A stretch of DNA of 64,000 nt from Pigmentiphaga sp. H8 (GTDB lineage Bacteria > Pseudomonadota > Gammaproteobacteria > Burkholderiales > Burkholderiaceae_B): NCBI RefSeq assembly GCF_003854895.1, contig NZ_CP033966.1:3286001-3350000 (forward strand), given 5' to 3'. Positions 7,729 through 16,111 of this stretch are shown piece by piece. The notes beneath the pieces are model-generated. The model worked only from the letters and a program-made list of their open reading frames with translations, did not search any database and was not told the origin of the DNA. Within the stretch, counting starts at the first letter, position 1, and every line of letters starts with the position of its first letter. The position numbers and the translations under genes are program-made.

Positions 7729-9180
7729 CTAGACGTTCATCACGCTGACGGCGCGCGTGTTCAGGTAGGCTTCCACCGCTTCCGGGCCCCCTTCCGAACC
7801 GAAACCCGAATCCTTGATCCCGCCGAACGGCATCTCGGCCGTCGGGATGGCCGGCATGTTGACGAACAGCATGCCGACCTCGACCTTGCGGGAAATCAGG
7901 TCGGCATTCTTCAGCGAACTCGTGAAGGCGTAGCCGGCCAGGCCATACGACAACCGGTTCGCCTCGGCAATCGCCTCGTCCAGCGTGTTGAAGGCGCGAA
8001 TGGCGGCAACCGGCCCGAAGGGTTCGTCGTTGAAGATGCGGGCATCGAGCGACACGTCGGACAGCACGGTCGGCTCCCAGAAATTGCCGACCTCGCCGAT
8101 GCGCTTGCCGCCGGCCAGCACCTGCGCGCCCTTCTGGACCGCATCATCCAGGAAGCTGGACATGGCCGTCAGGCGGCGGGGATTGGCCAACGGCCCCATC
8201 TGCGTGCCCTCGGCCAGGCCATCGGCCACGCGCAGGCCCTTCGCCCACTTCGCCAGCTCGGCGGCGAATTCGGCGCGCACGCTTTCATGCACCAGGAAAC
8301 GCGTCGGCGAGATGCAGACCTGGCCGGCATTGCGGAACTTGGCGCCGCCGGCGGACTTGACCGCCAGGGCAACGTCCGCATCCTCGCAGACGATGACCGG
8401 CGCGTGGCCGCCCAGCTCCATGGTCACGCGCTTCATGTGCTGGCCCGCCAGCCCGGCAAGCTGCTTGCCGATCGCGGTCGAGCCCGTGAACGTGATCTTG
8501 CGGATGGCCGGATGCGGGATCAGGAAACCCGAGATCTCGGCGGGATCGCCATACACCAGCCCCAGGACGCCCGGCGGCAGGCCGGCATCCTGGAACGCGC
8601 GGATCAGCGCGGCCGGCGCGGCGGGGGTTTCCTCGGGCGCCTTGACCACCACCGAGCAGCCGGCAGCCAGTGCCGGCGCCAGCTTGCGCACCACCTGGTT
8701 GATCGGAAAGTTCCAGGGCGTGAAGGCCGCCACCGGCCCGACCGGATCCTTGAGCACCATCTGGCGCTGCGCCAGGCTGCCGCGCGAGGGCACAATGCGG
8801 CCGTACACCCGGAAACCTTCCTCGGCGAACCACTCGATGATGTCGGCGGCGGCCAGCGTCTCGCCCTTGGCCTCGGCCAGCGGCTTGCCGTTTTCCTGGG
8901 TCATCAGCGGCGCGATCTCGCCGGCGCGCTCGCGCATCAGTCCGGCGGCCTTGCGCATGATCTCGCTGCGCTTGGCGGCGGTCATGCCGTTCCAGGTGGC
9001 GAAGCCCCGCTGCGCCGCCTCGACGGCCTGCTCGAGGTCGACGCGCCCGGCGTGGGCCACGCGGCCGATTTCCTTGCCGGTCGCGGGATTCACCACGGCA
9101 AGGGTCTTGCCATCGGCGGCATCCTTCCACTTGCCGTCGATGAAGAGTTGGGTATCCGTATAAGTCGTAGCCTGTGTCAT
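7729..9180 (-). CDS. NAD(P)-dependent aldehyde dehydrogenase (succinate-semialdehyde dehydrogenase-like)
   Basis: A 483-aa member of the aldehyde dehydrogenase superfamily, oxidising an aldehyde to the acid. It has the oxyanion-hole N157 (TPWNFP), coenzyme-binding VVKAPEE and FTGSTAIGK, general base E255 (MELGGHAP) and nucleophile C289 (GQVCISP). Overall it is closest to the GabD group, but the substrate cannot be set from motifs. A clear AAGGAAGGA precedes the ATG. It is the last gene of a minus-strand run IclR - MaoC x2 - acyl-CoA synthetase - Bug protein, so an aldehyde from that pathway is likely. Confidence 0.85.
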   Translation of the reverse strand: MTQATTYTDTQLFIDGKWKDAADGKTLAVVNPATGKEIGRVAHAGRVDLEQAVEAAQRGFATWNGMTAAKRSEIMRKAAGLMRERAGEIAPLMTQENGKPLAEAKGETLAAADIIEWFAEEGFRVYGRIVPSRGSLAQRQMVLKDPVGPVAAFTPWNFPINQVVRKLAPALAAGCSVVVKAPEETPAAPAALIRAFQDAGLPPGVLGLVYGDPAEISGFLIPHPAIRKITFTGSTAIGKQLAGLAGQHMKRVTMELGGHAPVIVCEDADVALAVKSAGGAKFRNAGQVCISPTRFLVHESVRAEFAAELAKWAKGLRVADGLAEGTQMGPLANPRRLTAMSSFLDDAVQKGAQVLAGGKRIGEVGNFWEPTVLSDVSLDARIFNDEPFGPVAAIRAFNTLDEAIAEANRLSYGLAGYAFTSSLKNADLISRKVEVGMLFVNMPAIPTAEMPFGGIKDSGFGSEGGPEAVEAYLNTRAVSVMNV

Positions 9181-9216
9181 CTCTATCCTTCCTTTGCGTA
9201 TCGCGGCAGTGCTGCC

Positions 9217-10191
9217 CTACTCCGCCTTCATGCCCGTCTGCCTGATCAGCTCCGACCACTTGGCGAGTTCCTTGCTCACCTGCTCGCGCAGTTTCTCCGG
9301 GCTTCCGCCCACCACGTCCGCGCCCAGCTTTGCGTAGGCCTGCTTGACCTCAGGCATCTGCAATATCCGGTTCACCGCCTGGTTGATGTCGGTGACGACT
9401 GGCGCCGGCGTACCATGAGGAGCATAAAGCGCAAACCAGCCTGATGCATCAAAACCCGGAAAAGTTTCCGCCACGGTCGGGATGTCCGGCGCTTCCGCGC
9501 TGCGCTGCGGGCCGGTCACGGCCAGCGCGCGCAGCTTGCCCGCCTTGACCAGCGGCAGCGACGACGGGATGCCGTCGAACATGATCGGCACCTGCCCGCC
9601 CATCACGTCGGTCAGGGCCGGGCCGCTGCCCTTGTAGGGAATGTGCTGGATGCTGATCCCGGCCGTCCGCTTGAACAGTTCCCCGAACATGTGCGGCGTG
9701 GAGCCCTGGCCGGGCGCGGCCGAGCTGTACTTGCCGGGGTCGGCCTTGGCCATCGCGATGAGTTCGGCCAGCGTCTTCGCCGGGAAGGATGGATTGACGA
9801 CCAGGATGTTGGGCGAGGTCGTCACCCACACGATGGGCTCGAAATCCTTCACCGGATCGTATCCGGGCTTGTCGTACAGAAAGGGATTGATGCCGTGCGT
9901 GCCGCCGGTCGTGAACAGCAGCGTGTAGCCGTCCGGCGCCGAACGGGCCACGAACTGGGCGCCGATGTTCCCGCTGGCGCCGCCCTTGTTCTGCACCACC
10001 ACGGCCACCTTCAGTTCCTGGCCGAGCTTGTCCGCCAGCACCCGCCCCGTCACGTCGGTCGGCCCTCCCGGGGGGAAGGGAACGACCAGCTGGATCGGCC
10101 GGGACGGCCACGCTTCCTCGGCCGGCGCGGGCGCCGCCATCACAAGCAACCCGCTCGCGCAACATGCCGCCAACATCACCTTGCGTATCAT
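9217..10191 (-). CDS. tripartite tricarboxylate (Bug/TctC) periplasmic binding protein
   Basis: A 324-aa extracytoplasmic solute receptor of the Bug/TctC family. The signal peptide is residues 1 to about 25 (MIRKVMLAACCASGLLVMAA, cleavage near PAPAEEA). The mature part shows WPSRPIQLVVPFPPGG, NKGGASGNIG and SSAAPGQGSTPHM, typical of the two-domain fold that captures carboxylates. The ATG at 10191 is preceded by AGGAGA and begins the signal peptide; an upstream in-frame start would spoil it. No TctA/TctB membrane partners are nearby, as is common for Bug proteins in Bordetella. The ligand is unknown, perhaps the acid activated by the neighbouring CoA ligase. Confidence 0.88.
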   Translation of the reverse strand: MIRKVMLAACCASGLLVMAAPAPAEEAWPSRPIQLVVPFPPGGPTDVTGRVLADKLGQELKVAVVVQNKGGASGNIGAQFVARSAPDGYTLLFTTGGTHGINPFLYDKPGYDPVKDFEPIVWVTTSPNILVVNPSFPAKTLAELIAMAKADPGKYSSAAPGQGSTPHMFGELFKRTAGISIQHIPYKGSGPALTDVMGGQVPIMFDGIPSSLPLVKAGKLRALAVTGPQRSAEAPDIPTVAETFPGFDASGWFALYAPHGTPAPVVTDINQAVNRILQMPEVKQAYAKLGADVVGGSPEKLREQVSKELAKWSELIRQTGMKAE

Positions 10192-10236
10192 CTTGTCTCC
10201 TGGGTCCCGCAGCCGGGACATTCGTTGTCATGGGAA

Positions 10237-11757
10237 TCAGACGGCTTCCCTCAGGTCGCGCTTCAGGACTTTTCCGTTGGCGTTCCGGGGCAAGGCCGCA
10301 AGAAACCGGTAGGCCTTCGGGCGCTTGTAATCCGCCAGCAGGGATTTGCAGAGTTCCTGCACGCGCCGCTGCACCTGCGCCGCATCCGCCGCGTCCTTCA
10401 GCACCAGGAACGCCGTGGCCGCCTCCCCCCACCGCTCATCCGGCACACCGACCACCGCGCATTCGCGCACGTCCTGCTCGCGCAGAAGGACCTCCTCGAT
10501 TTCGATCGGGTAGATGTTCACCCCACCGCTCTTGATGACGTCCTTGCGCCGGTCCACCAGGTAGAGATAGCCGTCCTCGTCCAGGTAGCCGATATCGCCC
10601 AGCGTGCACCATTGCCCGTCGCTGACCTCGGCCGTTTTCTCCGGCGCCATGAAGTACCCGGCGAAAAGAGTCGGTCCGCGCAGCCAGATGTCGCCGACCA
10701 CCCCGGGCTCGGTAACGATCCCGCGCCGTTCGTCGCGGATCTGGACCTCGATCCCGGCAATGGGCAGGCCCACGCAGCGCGGCCTGGCAGACTGGCCTTC
10801 GGGACGAAGGTTGGTGACCACGCCCGCCTCCGTCGCTCCGTAGAAATCGTGCAGGGCGACGCCGGGGAAGCGTTCCTGCACGCGCGTCCTGGTGCGTGTG
10901 GACAGGGGCGACGCGCCGGAGATCAGCATCCTCAAGGTCCGCGCCGTCCCACCGTCGAGCGTCGTTTCCAGGACGCGTTCCAGCATGAAAGGCACCATGA
11001 AGGACCACGTCACGCCGTGTCTGGCGATGACCGATGCCGCCGACACCGCGTCGAAGCTGTCCAGGACCACGACCGAGCCCCCCACCGCAAGCTGCGCCAG
11101 CGTGAAGGTGAAGGGCGCGGTGTGGTGGAAGGGTCCGCAATGCAGCGCGACGTCCCCGCTGCCGATGCCGAACTCCGTCGCCCAGTAGAGATAGGCGAGT
11201 GCACGATTGCGCTGGGTGACCATGGCACCCTTGGGCCTGCCGGTGGTGCCCGAGGTGTAGCCGAGATAGAAAAGATCGTCTTCCCGCGCCTCGGGCGGCA
11301 CCCAGGCGTCCGAGGCCCGGGCGATCATCGCCTCGAGCTCCGGCCCGCGGCGTATGGTGCGCACCGAGCCGGGCAGCGCGGCATCCGCGACCTGCGGGTC
11401 GAACCGCGTGTCGCAGACGAGCGCCTTCGCCCCGCAGTCCTCGACCTGCCGGCGCAGTTCGCTGCCCGTGTAGCGGTAGTTGACGGGCACCATGCATAGC
11501 GCCCCTTTCGCGCAGGCTGCCGCGATCGCGATGTAGTCCGCGCAGTTGGGAAGCATCACGGCCACCCGGTCGCCACGCGCCAGGCCGGCGGCCATCAGCC
11601 CCTGCGCGATGGCCGCGGCGCGGCGATCCAGCTCGGCGAAAGTGAGCGTGGCATCGCCGTGCCGCACCGCCACCCGCGCGCCGTGCCGCCGGGCCACGAG
11701 GCCCAGGGCACGCTGCACCGTAACGGGCACGGACACGCGGCGCTCAACCGATGACAC
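10237..11757 (-). CDS. AMP-forming acyl-CoA synthetase
   Basis: A 506-aa member of the ANL adenylating superfamily, activating a carboxylic acid with ATP and CoA. It has the P-loop YTSGTTGRPKG (167-177), the adenine-binding YGATEAG, the hinge region LGDIGYLDEDGYLYLVDRRKD and the C-terminal catalytic lysine K496 (ANGKVLKRD). The GTG start at 11757 overlaps the end of the upstream MaoC gene by 14 bp. Its place between a hydratase pair and a Bug receptor suggests it activates an imported acid for beta-oxidation-like degradation. Chain length or aromatic preference cannot be read from the motifs. Confidence 0.88.
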   Translation of the reverse strand: MSSVERRVSVPVTVQRALGLVARRHGARVAVRHGDATLTFAELDRRAAAIAQGLMAAGLARGDRVAVMLPNCADYIAIAAACAKGALCMVPVNYRYTGSELRRQVEDCGAKALVCDTRFDPQVADAALPGSVRTIRRGPELEAMIARASDAWVPPEAREDDLFYLGYTSGTTGRPKGAMVTQRNRALAYLYWATEFGIGSGDVALHCGPFHHTAPFTFTLAQLAVGGSVVVLDSFDAVSAASVIARHGVTWSFMVPFMLERVLETTLDGGTARTLRMLISGASPLSTRTRTRVQERFPGVALHDFYGATEAGVVTNLRPEGQSARPRCVGLPIAGIEVQIRDERRGIVTEPGVVGDIWLRGPTLFAGYFMAPEKTAEVSDGQWCTLGDIGYLDEDGYLYLVDRRKDVIKSGGVNIYPIEIEEVLLREQDVRECAVVGVPDERWGEAATAFLVLKDAADAAQVQRRVQELCKSLLADYKRPKAYRFLAALPRNANGKVLKRDLREAV

Positions 11758-12301
11758 GATGCTGCACCAGGTAGGGCCGCTTCAGCTCGGCCTTGATGGC
11801 GAGCGGCCGGTGCGGCAGGACGGCTTGCGCTTTGCCCGTGTGGGTCACCTCGCCTTGCTGGTTCACCGCTTCCAGCTCGAACTCCACCAGGTTGTCCTCG
11901 TCGTCGACCCACTTGCGCGTGACCTTGGCGCGGCAGGTCAGGGAGTCGCCGGGGCGGACGATGATCGTCGCCCGGGTGGAGAACATCCGCAGCGGGCGGT
12001 CCCACAGGAAATCGGTCAGCAACTGCCCCAGGAAGCCCATGCCTATCATGCCGTGGGCGAAGACACCGCCCATGCCGCCGATGTCGCGGGCGATGTCCTC
12101 GTCCACGTGACTGGGGTTGAAGTCGCCCGAGGCGCCGGCGAACTTGGCGATCTGCAGGCGGGTAATGGCGGGCTTCACGAGCTCCAGGGCCAGGCCGATG
12201 TCGATGTCCTCGAAGTACGGGCCGGCCTTGGCGGCCGGCAGCTCCGTGCCGACGGGAACGGCCAGGCGTTGGGAAACCTCCAGGGAAGAATAGGCATTCA
12301 T
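11744..12301 (-). CDS. MaoC-family enoyl-CoA hydratase, catalytic half
   Basis: A 185-aa hot-dog protein. The hydratase-2 motif is complete: ASGDFNPSHVDEDIA has D60, N62 and H65, followed by GGVFAHGMIGMGFL. The catalytic dyad expected for an (R)-specific enoyl-CoA hydratase is therefore present. The next gene upstream, 5 bp away, encodes a second hot-dog protein that lacks the His. The two probably form a heteromer equivalent to fused double-hot-dog hydratases. The ATG at 12301 was chosen; a longer frame would run back through the upstream genes. Confidence 0.82.
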   Translation of the reverse strand: MNAYSSLEVSQRLAVPVGTELPAAKAGPYFEDIDIGLALELVKPAITRLQIAKFAGASGDFNPSHVDEDIARDIGGMGGVFAHGMIGMGFLGQLLTDFLWDRPLRMFSTRATIIVRPGDSLTCRAKVTRKWVDDEDNLVEFELEAVNQQGEVTHTGKAQAVLPHRPLAIKAELKRPYLVQHRVIG

Positions 12302-12306
12302 GTCGT

Positions 12307-12756
12307 TCACTCGTCCCGTACGAAAAAGAGTTGGGTGGCTTCGACGAGGCGCTCGTCGTCGTGGTTCTTCAACTTGATCAGCACCGTGAAGTAGCTGACC
12401 TCGCCGTAGGTCTTGCTCTGCTTGCGGCCGGCCTCGATCACCTTGATCTTGTGCAGGATGCGGTCGCCGGGGCGGACGGGCTTGTAGTAGCGGATCACCT
12501 GTTCGCCATGCAGCAGCAGCGGCAGGTCGACTTCGGTTTCCGACAGCACCAGCGCCGTCTTGAAATCGCGGAAGCAGTTGATGAAGGTGGGCGGCGCGAC
12601 GATGCCCCCGTTCCCGCTGGCGCCGGCCGCGTCGGCGTCCAGGAACAACGGGTTGTAGTCTCCCAGGACGCTGCACAGGGCATCGATCCTGTCCTGGGTC
12701 ACCACGGCCTCGGACCAGGGCGTCTCGGCGCCCAGGGCATTCAGATTGATAGGCAA
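12307..12756 (-). CDS. MaoC-like (FAS1-type) dehydratase, N-terminal-half protein
   Basis: A 149-aa hot-dog protein of the MaoC N-terminal type. The segment GDYNPLFLDADAAG aligns with the hydratase motif, but Phe replaces the catalytic His, so the protein is likely a structural or acyl-binding partner of the following MaoC protein. The start is TTG: it is preceded by AAGGAGG with a 5-nt spacer, whereas the ATG inside that spacer is out of frame. The rare start codon behind a near-perfect Shine-Dalgarno sequence is the noteworthy point. Confidence 0.75.
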   Translation of the reverse strand: MPINLNALGAETPWSEAVVTQDRIDALCSVLGDYNPLFLDADAAGASGNGGIVAPPTFINCFRDFKTALVLSETEVDLPLLLHGEQVIRYYKPVRPGDRILHKIKVIEAGRKQSKTYGEVSYFTVLIKLKNHDDERLVEATQLFFVRDE

Positions 12757-12774
12757 AGCATCCTCCTTGTTGGA

Positions 12775-13569
12775 TCAGGCGAAAGTCCGTTGCGGAAATT
12801 GCGCGACCTTGACCGAGAGCTTCTCGGCGCAGGCCTTGGTGCTCTTCTCGATCAAAGAGCGTTGCCCCGCGTCGACGACGTGGAGCGGAAACACGCAGGA
12901 GACGGCGGCGATCACCTCGCCCGCGCGCGACATCACGGGGGCGGCCACCGCGCCGGCCCCAAGCGTGTTCTCGCCCCGGTTGTGCGCGGCACGTTCGCGG
13001 CGGATGCGCGCGAAGCCGCGCTCCATCTCCGCCATCGTGGTGATGGTCTGGGGCGTCAGCGCCTTGAAGCCGCTCGCCCGGTAGGCAGCGCGCATCAGGC
13101 CGGGCTCGGACAGTGCCATGAAGAGCTTGCCGGCGGCGGTCGCGTGCAGCGCGCGTTCGTCGCCGACGCGCATGATCACCCGCAGCGCGCTGGGGCTCTC
13201 GACGGTGGCCACCACCAGGATCCGCTCGCCCTTGCGCACGCTCAGGTGCACCGAGTGATGCGTCTGGGCGACGAGGTCGGCCAGCGACGGGCCGGCGACG
13301 TCCGCGAGGCTGTTCGGATGGTGCGAGAACAGCGAGCCGATGCGAAAGGCCGCCGACCCCACGCGCAGGCGGCCGGTGACCGGGTTGCTTTCGATCATGC
13401 CCCAGGCCTTGAGCGTCGCGGCGATGCGCGAGACGACGCTCTTGTGCATGCCCAGGCGCTCGGCCAACTCCGTGACCCCGAGCTCGGGGCGGTCCTGCGT
13501 GAAAGCCGTCATGATCTGCATGGCCTTGTCTATCGTCTTGCGATGGCTGGCCGGCGAGGTGCTGTTCAT
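12775..13569 (-). CDS. IclR-family transcriptional regulator
   Basis: A 264-aa regulator. Residues about 12-65 are the IclR winged helix (KTIDKAMQIMTAF, GVTELAERLGMHKSVVSRI). Residues about 85-260 are the GAF-like effector domain (LHATAAGKLFMA, GFARIRRERAAHNRGENTLGAGAVAAPV). The ATG at 13569 places the helix-turn-helix at the usual distance from the N-terminus and has AGGG upstream. It is the first gene of the MaoC/acyl-CoA synthetase cluster and diverges from ridA. Two palindromes in the shared 212-bp intergenic region are likely operators. The effector is probably a pathway acid or CoA ester. Confidence 0.88.
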   Translation of the reverse strand: MNSTSPASHRKTIDKAMQIMTAFTQDRPELGVTELAERLGMHKSVVSRIAATLKAWGMIESNPVTGRLRVGSAAFRIGSLFSHHPNSLADVAGPSLADLVAQTHHSVHLSVRKGERILVVATVESPSALRVIMRVGDERALHATAAGKLFMALSEPGLMRAAYRASGFKALTPQTITTMAEMERGFARIRRERAAHNRGENTLGAGAVAAPVMSRAGEVIAAVSCVFPLHVVDAGQRSLIEKSTKACAEKLSVKVAQFPQRTFA

Positions 13570-13653
13570 CCGAAGCCCTGTCTGGATACGCCGGCGACCA
13601 TCCGGTTGCGATGGACGGGATACTAAGACTCGCGCCGCCGGCTGTAGACGTGA

Positions 13654-13740
13654 GTTGCCCATATGGCAACCGACTTTGGACGTCCCGTCAGCTTTGCGTA
13701 AACCCTGACTCCATATATCTTTACATTAAGATTCTTAATG
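13654..13740. promoter_or_regulatory. two palindromes in the iclR-ridA divergent control region
   Basis: Site 1 (13654-13670) has GTTGCC and GGCAAC arms around CATAT. Site 2 (13724-13740) is CATTAAGATTCTTAATG, a perfect 8-bp-arm palindrome with one central base, in a short AT-rich tract 41 bp before the ridA start. IclR dimers usually bind partly palindromic sites of this size in such shared promoters; binding here is inferred. Confidence 0.45.
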
Positions 13741-13781
13741 ATAAGATAACTACACATTCCACCCTCCCCAGGACATGCATC

Positions 13782-14177
13782 GTGCAAGCCAGGATCACCC
13801 GCCTAGAAGGCACCCCCTACCAGCAGCAACGCGCCTTTTCGCCCGCCGTCGTCTCGGAAGGCGGACGCACCATCTGGCTCGCCGGGCAGACCACCACCGA
13901 GGACGCGCAAGGCCGCGACATCTCAGGCCAGTTCGAGGCCCAGGTGCGCGCCTGCTTCTCGCTGATCCAGGGGACCCTGGCCCGTTGCGACGCGGACCTG
14001 CGCAACCTGGTCTGGATGACCGTGTTCATCGACGATCCCCGGCACGGCGACCGCTTCGTCGACATCCGCGCCGAATTGCTCGGCAGCACCGGCTTTCCCG
14101 CCAGTACCCTGATCACGGTGTCGCATTTCGCCCGTCCGGGCATCGTGGTCGAAATCCAGGCCATCGCCGTGGTCTGA
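13782..14177 (+). CDS. RidA family protein
   Basis: A 131-aa protein of the RidA/YjgF/UK114 superfamily, trimeric enamine/imine deaminases and relatives. Recognisable parts are FSPAVVSEGGRTIWLAGQ, the middle region DISGQFEAQVRACF, and the C-terminal RAELLGSTGFPASTLITVSHFARPGIVVEIQAIAVV. The usual Arg before the C-terminal Glu is shifted or replaced (FARPGIVVEIQ), so deaminase activity is uncertain. The GTG start at 13782 has AGGA 8 nt upstream. It opens a plus-strand group with a Bug protein, a signal-less binding-protein homologue and a MarR regulator. Confidence 0.8.
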   Translation: MQARITRLEGTPYQQQRAFSPAVVSEGGRTIWLAGQTTTEDAQGRDISGQFEAQVRACFSLIQGTLARCDADLRNLVWMTVFIDDPRHGDRFVDIRAELLGSTGFPASTLITVSHFARPGIVVEIQAIAVV

Positions 14178-14212
14178 TCCCCACCCCGCCCCGCGCCACC
14201 CAGGAGACTTCC

Positions 14213-15172
14213 ATGTCAGGCCGCGCCTTGCTTGCCCTGTTCGCCAGTTCGCTTTGCCTTGCCGCCCACGCGGATACCTATCCCAGCCGGAACGTCACGC
14301 TGGTCGTCACCAGCGGCCCCGGCTCCTCGGCCGACATCCTGTCCCGCATCATCGGCGTGGACCTGTCCCGCCGCCTGGGGCACACCGTCGTCGTCGACAA
14401 CCGGCCGGGCGCGGGCGGCAACATCGCCGGCGAACTGGTCGCCAAGGCGCCCGCCGACGGCCATACGCTGCTGCTGGCCTCGATCAGCACGCACGGCATC
14501 AACCCCTGGCTGTACGCCCGCATGCCCTTCGACCCCGTCAAGGACTTCAAGCCCATCGGCACGGTGGCCTCCAATCCCAACGTGCTGGTGGTGGCGGCCA
14601 AGTCGCCCATCCGTTCCATTCCCGATCTCGTCGCCGCGGCCCGCAAGACGCCGGATCTCGCCTACTCGTCCGGCGGCAGCGGCACCTCGCAGCATCTGGC
14701 CGGCGAGATGTTCGCGTCGCAGGCCGGCATCAAGCTGATGCACGTGCCCTACAAGAGCGCGCCGCAAAGCATGAACGCGGTGCTGGCGGGCGACGTGGCC
14801 ATGACCTTCCTCAGCGTCCCCGTCGCCGCCGGCCAGATCCAGGCCGGCCAGCTGCGCGCGCTGGGCCTGACCTCGGCCCGGCGGCTGGCCAGCCTGCCGG
14901 ACGTTCCCCCCATCGCCGAACAAGGGCTGCCGGGTTTCGACGTCTCGGCCTGGTTCGGCCTCGTGGCTCCGGCCGGCACCCCGCAGCCCGTGGTCGACAA
15001 ACTCAACCGCGTATTGCAGGAAACCCTGCGGGAGCCCGCGGTGCGCGAAAAGCTCGAAGGCCAGGGCATGGAAATCCTGGGCGGCACGCCCGAGGCATTC
15101 GCGCGCCTGATACGCAGCGAGATCGACCGCTGGGGCCCCGTGGTCCGCGCCTCCGGCGCCGCCGTCAACTGA
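14213..15172 (+). CDS. tripartite tricarboxylate (Bug/TctC) periplasmic binding protein
   Basis: A 319-aa Bug receptor. The signal peptide is residues 1-20 (SGRALLALFASSLCLAAHA, cleavage before DTYPSR). The mature protein has VTLVVTSGPGSSADILSR, NRPGAGGNIAGE and SSGGSGTSQHLAGEM. In the first loop the PPGG of most Bug proteins is replaced by SGPGSS, which may alter ligand choice. It begins 35 bp after ridA behind CAGGAGA and ends 8 bp before the next gene, so the three are one transcription unit. Confidence 0.86.
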   Translation: MSGRALLALFASSLCLAAHADTYPSRNVTLVVTSGPGSSADILSRIIGVDLSRRLGHTVVVDNRPGAGGNIAGELVAKAPADGHTLLLASISTHGINPWLYARMPFDPVKDFKPIGTVASNPNVLVVAAKSPIRSIPDLVAAARKTPDLAYSSGGSGTSQHLAGEMFASQAGIKLMHVPYKSAPQSMNAVLAGDVAMTFLSVPVAAGQIQAGQLRALGLTSARRLASLPDVPPIAEQGLPGFDVSAWFGLVAPAGTPQPVVDKLNRVLQETLREPAVREKLEGQGMEILGGTPEAFARLIRSEIDRWGPVVRASGAAVN

Positions 15173-15180
15173 GGCCCGCC

Positions 15181-16095
15181 ATGGCGATCGCTCCCCTGCG
15201 CGTGGCCGTGTTCGACGGCGGATGGAACCTGCCCTTGTGGGCCGGCATCGACCAGGGCTTCTTCGCAAGCCATGGGGTTTCCATCGAACTTCGCTACGTC
15301 GGCGGCTCGGCCGAACTGGTCGAGCGCCTGCTGCGCGACGAGGTCCAGGTCGCCATCGCCGGCATCGACAATCTCGTGGCCTACCAGGAGGGCCATGCCC
15401 GCATCCCCGGCATCCGTCCCGACCTGGTGGCCTTCCTGGGCGGCGACCGGGGCTTTCTGAGCCTGGTCGCGGCGCCCGGCATCCATGGCTACGACGACTT
15501 GCGCGGCCGGACCCTGTCGGTGGACGCGCTGTCCACCGGCTTTGCCTTCGTGCTGCGCGAGCTGCTGGCCACCCACGGCATCCCGGCCGATGACGTGGAG
15601 ATCGTGCCTGCCGGCGGTACCAGCCAGCGCTACGCGGCCCTGCTGGCGGGCCGGCATGCGGCCACGCTGCTGCGCACCCCTTATGAATTGCTGGCGCGGG
15701 AGGCCGGCTGCCGCATCCTGCCGGGCGCGGACTGGCTGGACGACTACATGGGATCGGCCGCCTTCTGCCAACGCGCCTGGGCCGCCGCATCGAGCGATAC
15801 GCTCAGGGCGTTCGCACGCGCCTACCGGGCCGCGATGGACTGGCTCGCCCGGCCGGACACCGGCCCGCGCGCCGCCGCCCTGCTGCGCGAGCACGCGCCC
15901 GATCTCGATCCGGCACTGAGCGAGCGCGCCCGCGACGTACTGCTGGCCCCCGCCACCGGCCTCATCCGCGACCTGCGCCCCAGCATGGCCGGCATCGCCA
16001 CCGTGCTGGCGCTGCGCAACCGCCACGCGGGCCAGCCCAAAGCGCTGGACGACCCGGCCCGCTACGTGGACCTGAGCCACCTGCCGCCGGCGTGA
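15181..16095 (+). CDS. NMT1/ThiY-like substrate-binding-fold protein without signal peptide
   Basis: A 304-aa protein with the periplasmic-binding fold of ABC receptors for nitrate, taurine or thiamine precursors: RVAVFDGGWNLPLWAGIDQGFF, VAIAGIDNLVAYQEG, LRGRTLSVDALSTGFAFVLRELL. The N-terminus (MAIAPLRVAVF) goes straight into the first beta strand with no hydrophobic leader, and the 8 bp upstream leave no room for one. Either it works in the cytoplasm, as an enzyme or a ligand sensor, or it is translated from an unusual site. No ATPase or permease is adjacent. Function unknown. Confidence 0.7.
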   Translation: MAIAPLRVAVFDGGWNLPLWAGIDQGFFASHGVSIELRYVGGSAELVERLLRDEVQVAIAGIDNLVAYQEGHARIPGIRPDLVAFLGGDRGFLSLVAAPGIHGYDDLRGRTLSVDALSTGFAFVLRELLATHGIPADDVEIVPAGGTSQRYAALLAGRHAATLLRTPYELLAREAGCRILPGADWLDDYMGSAAFCQRAWAAASSDTLRAFARAYRAAMDWLARPDTGPRAAALLREHAPDLDPALSERARDVLLAPATGLIRDLRPSMAGIATVLALRNRHAGQPKALDDPARYVDLSHLPPA

Positions 16096-16111
16096 ACCGG
16101 CTGCGCGGCTC

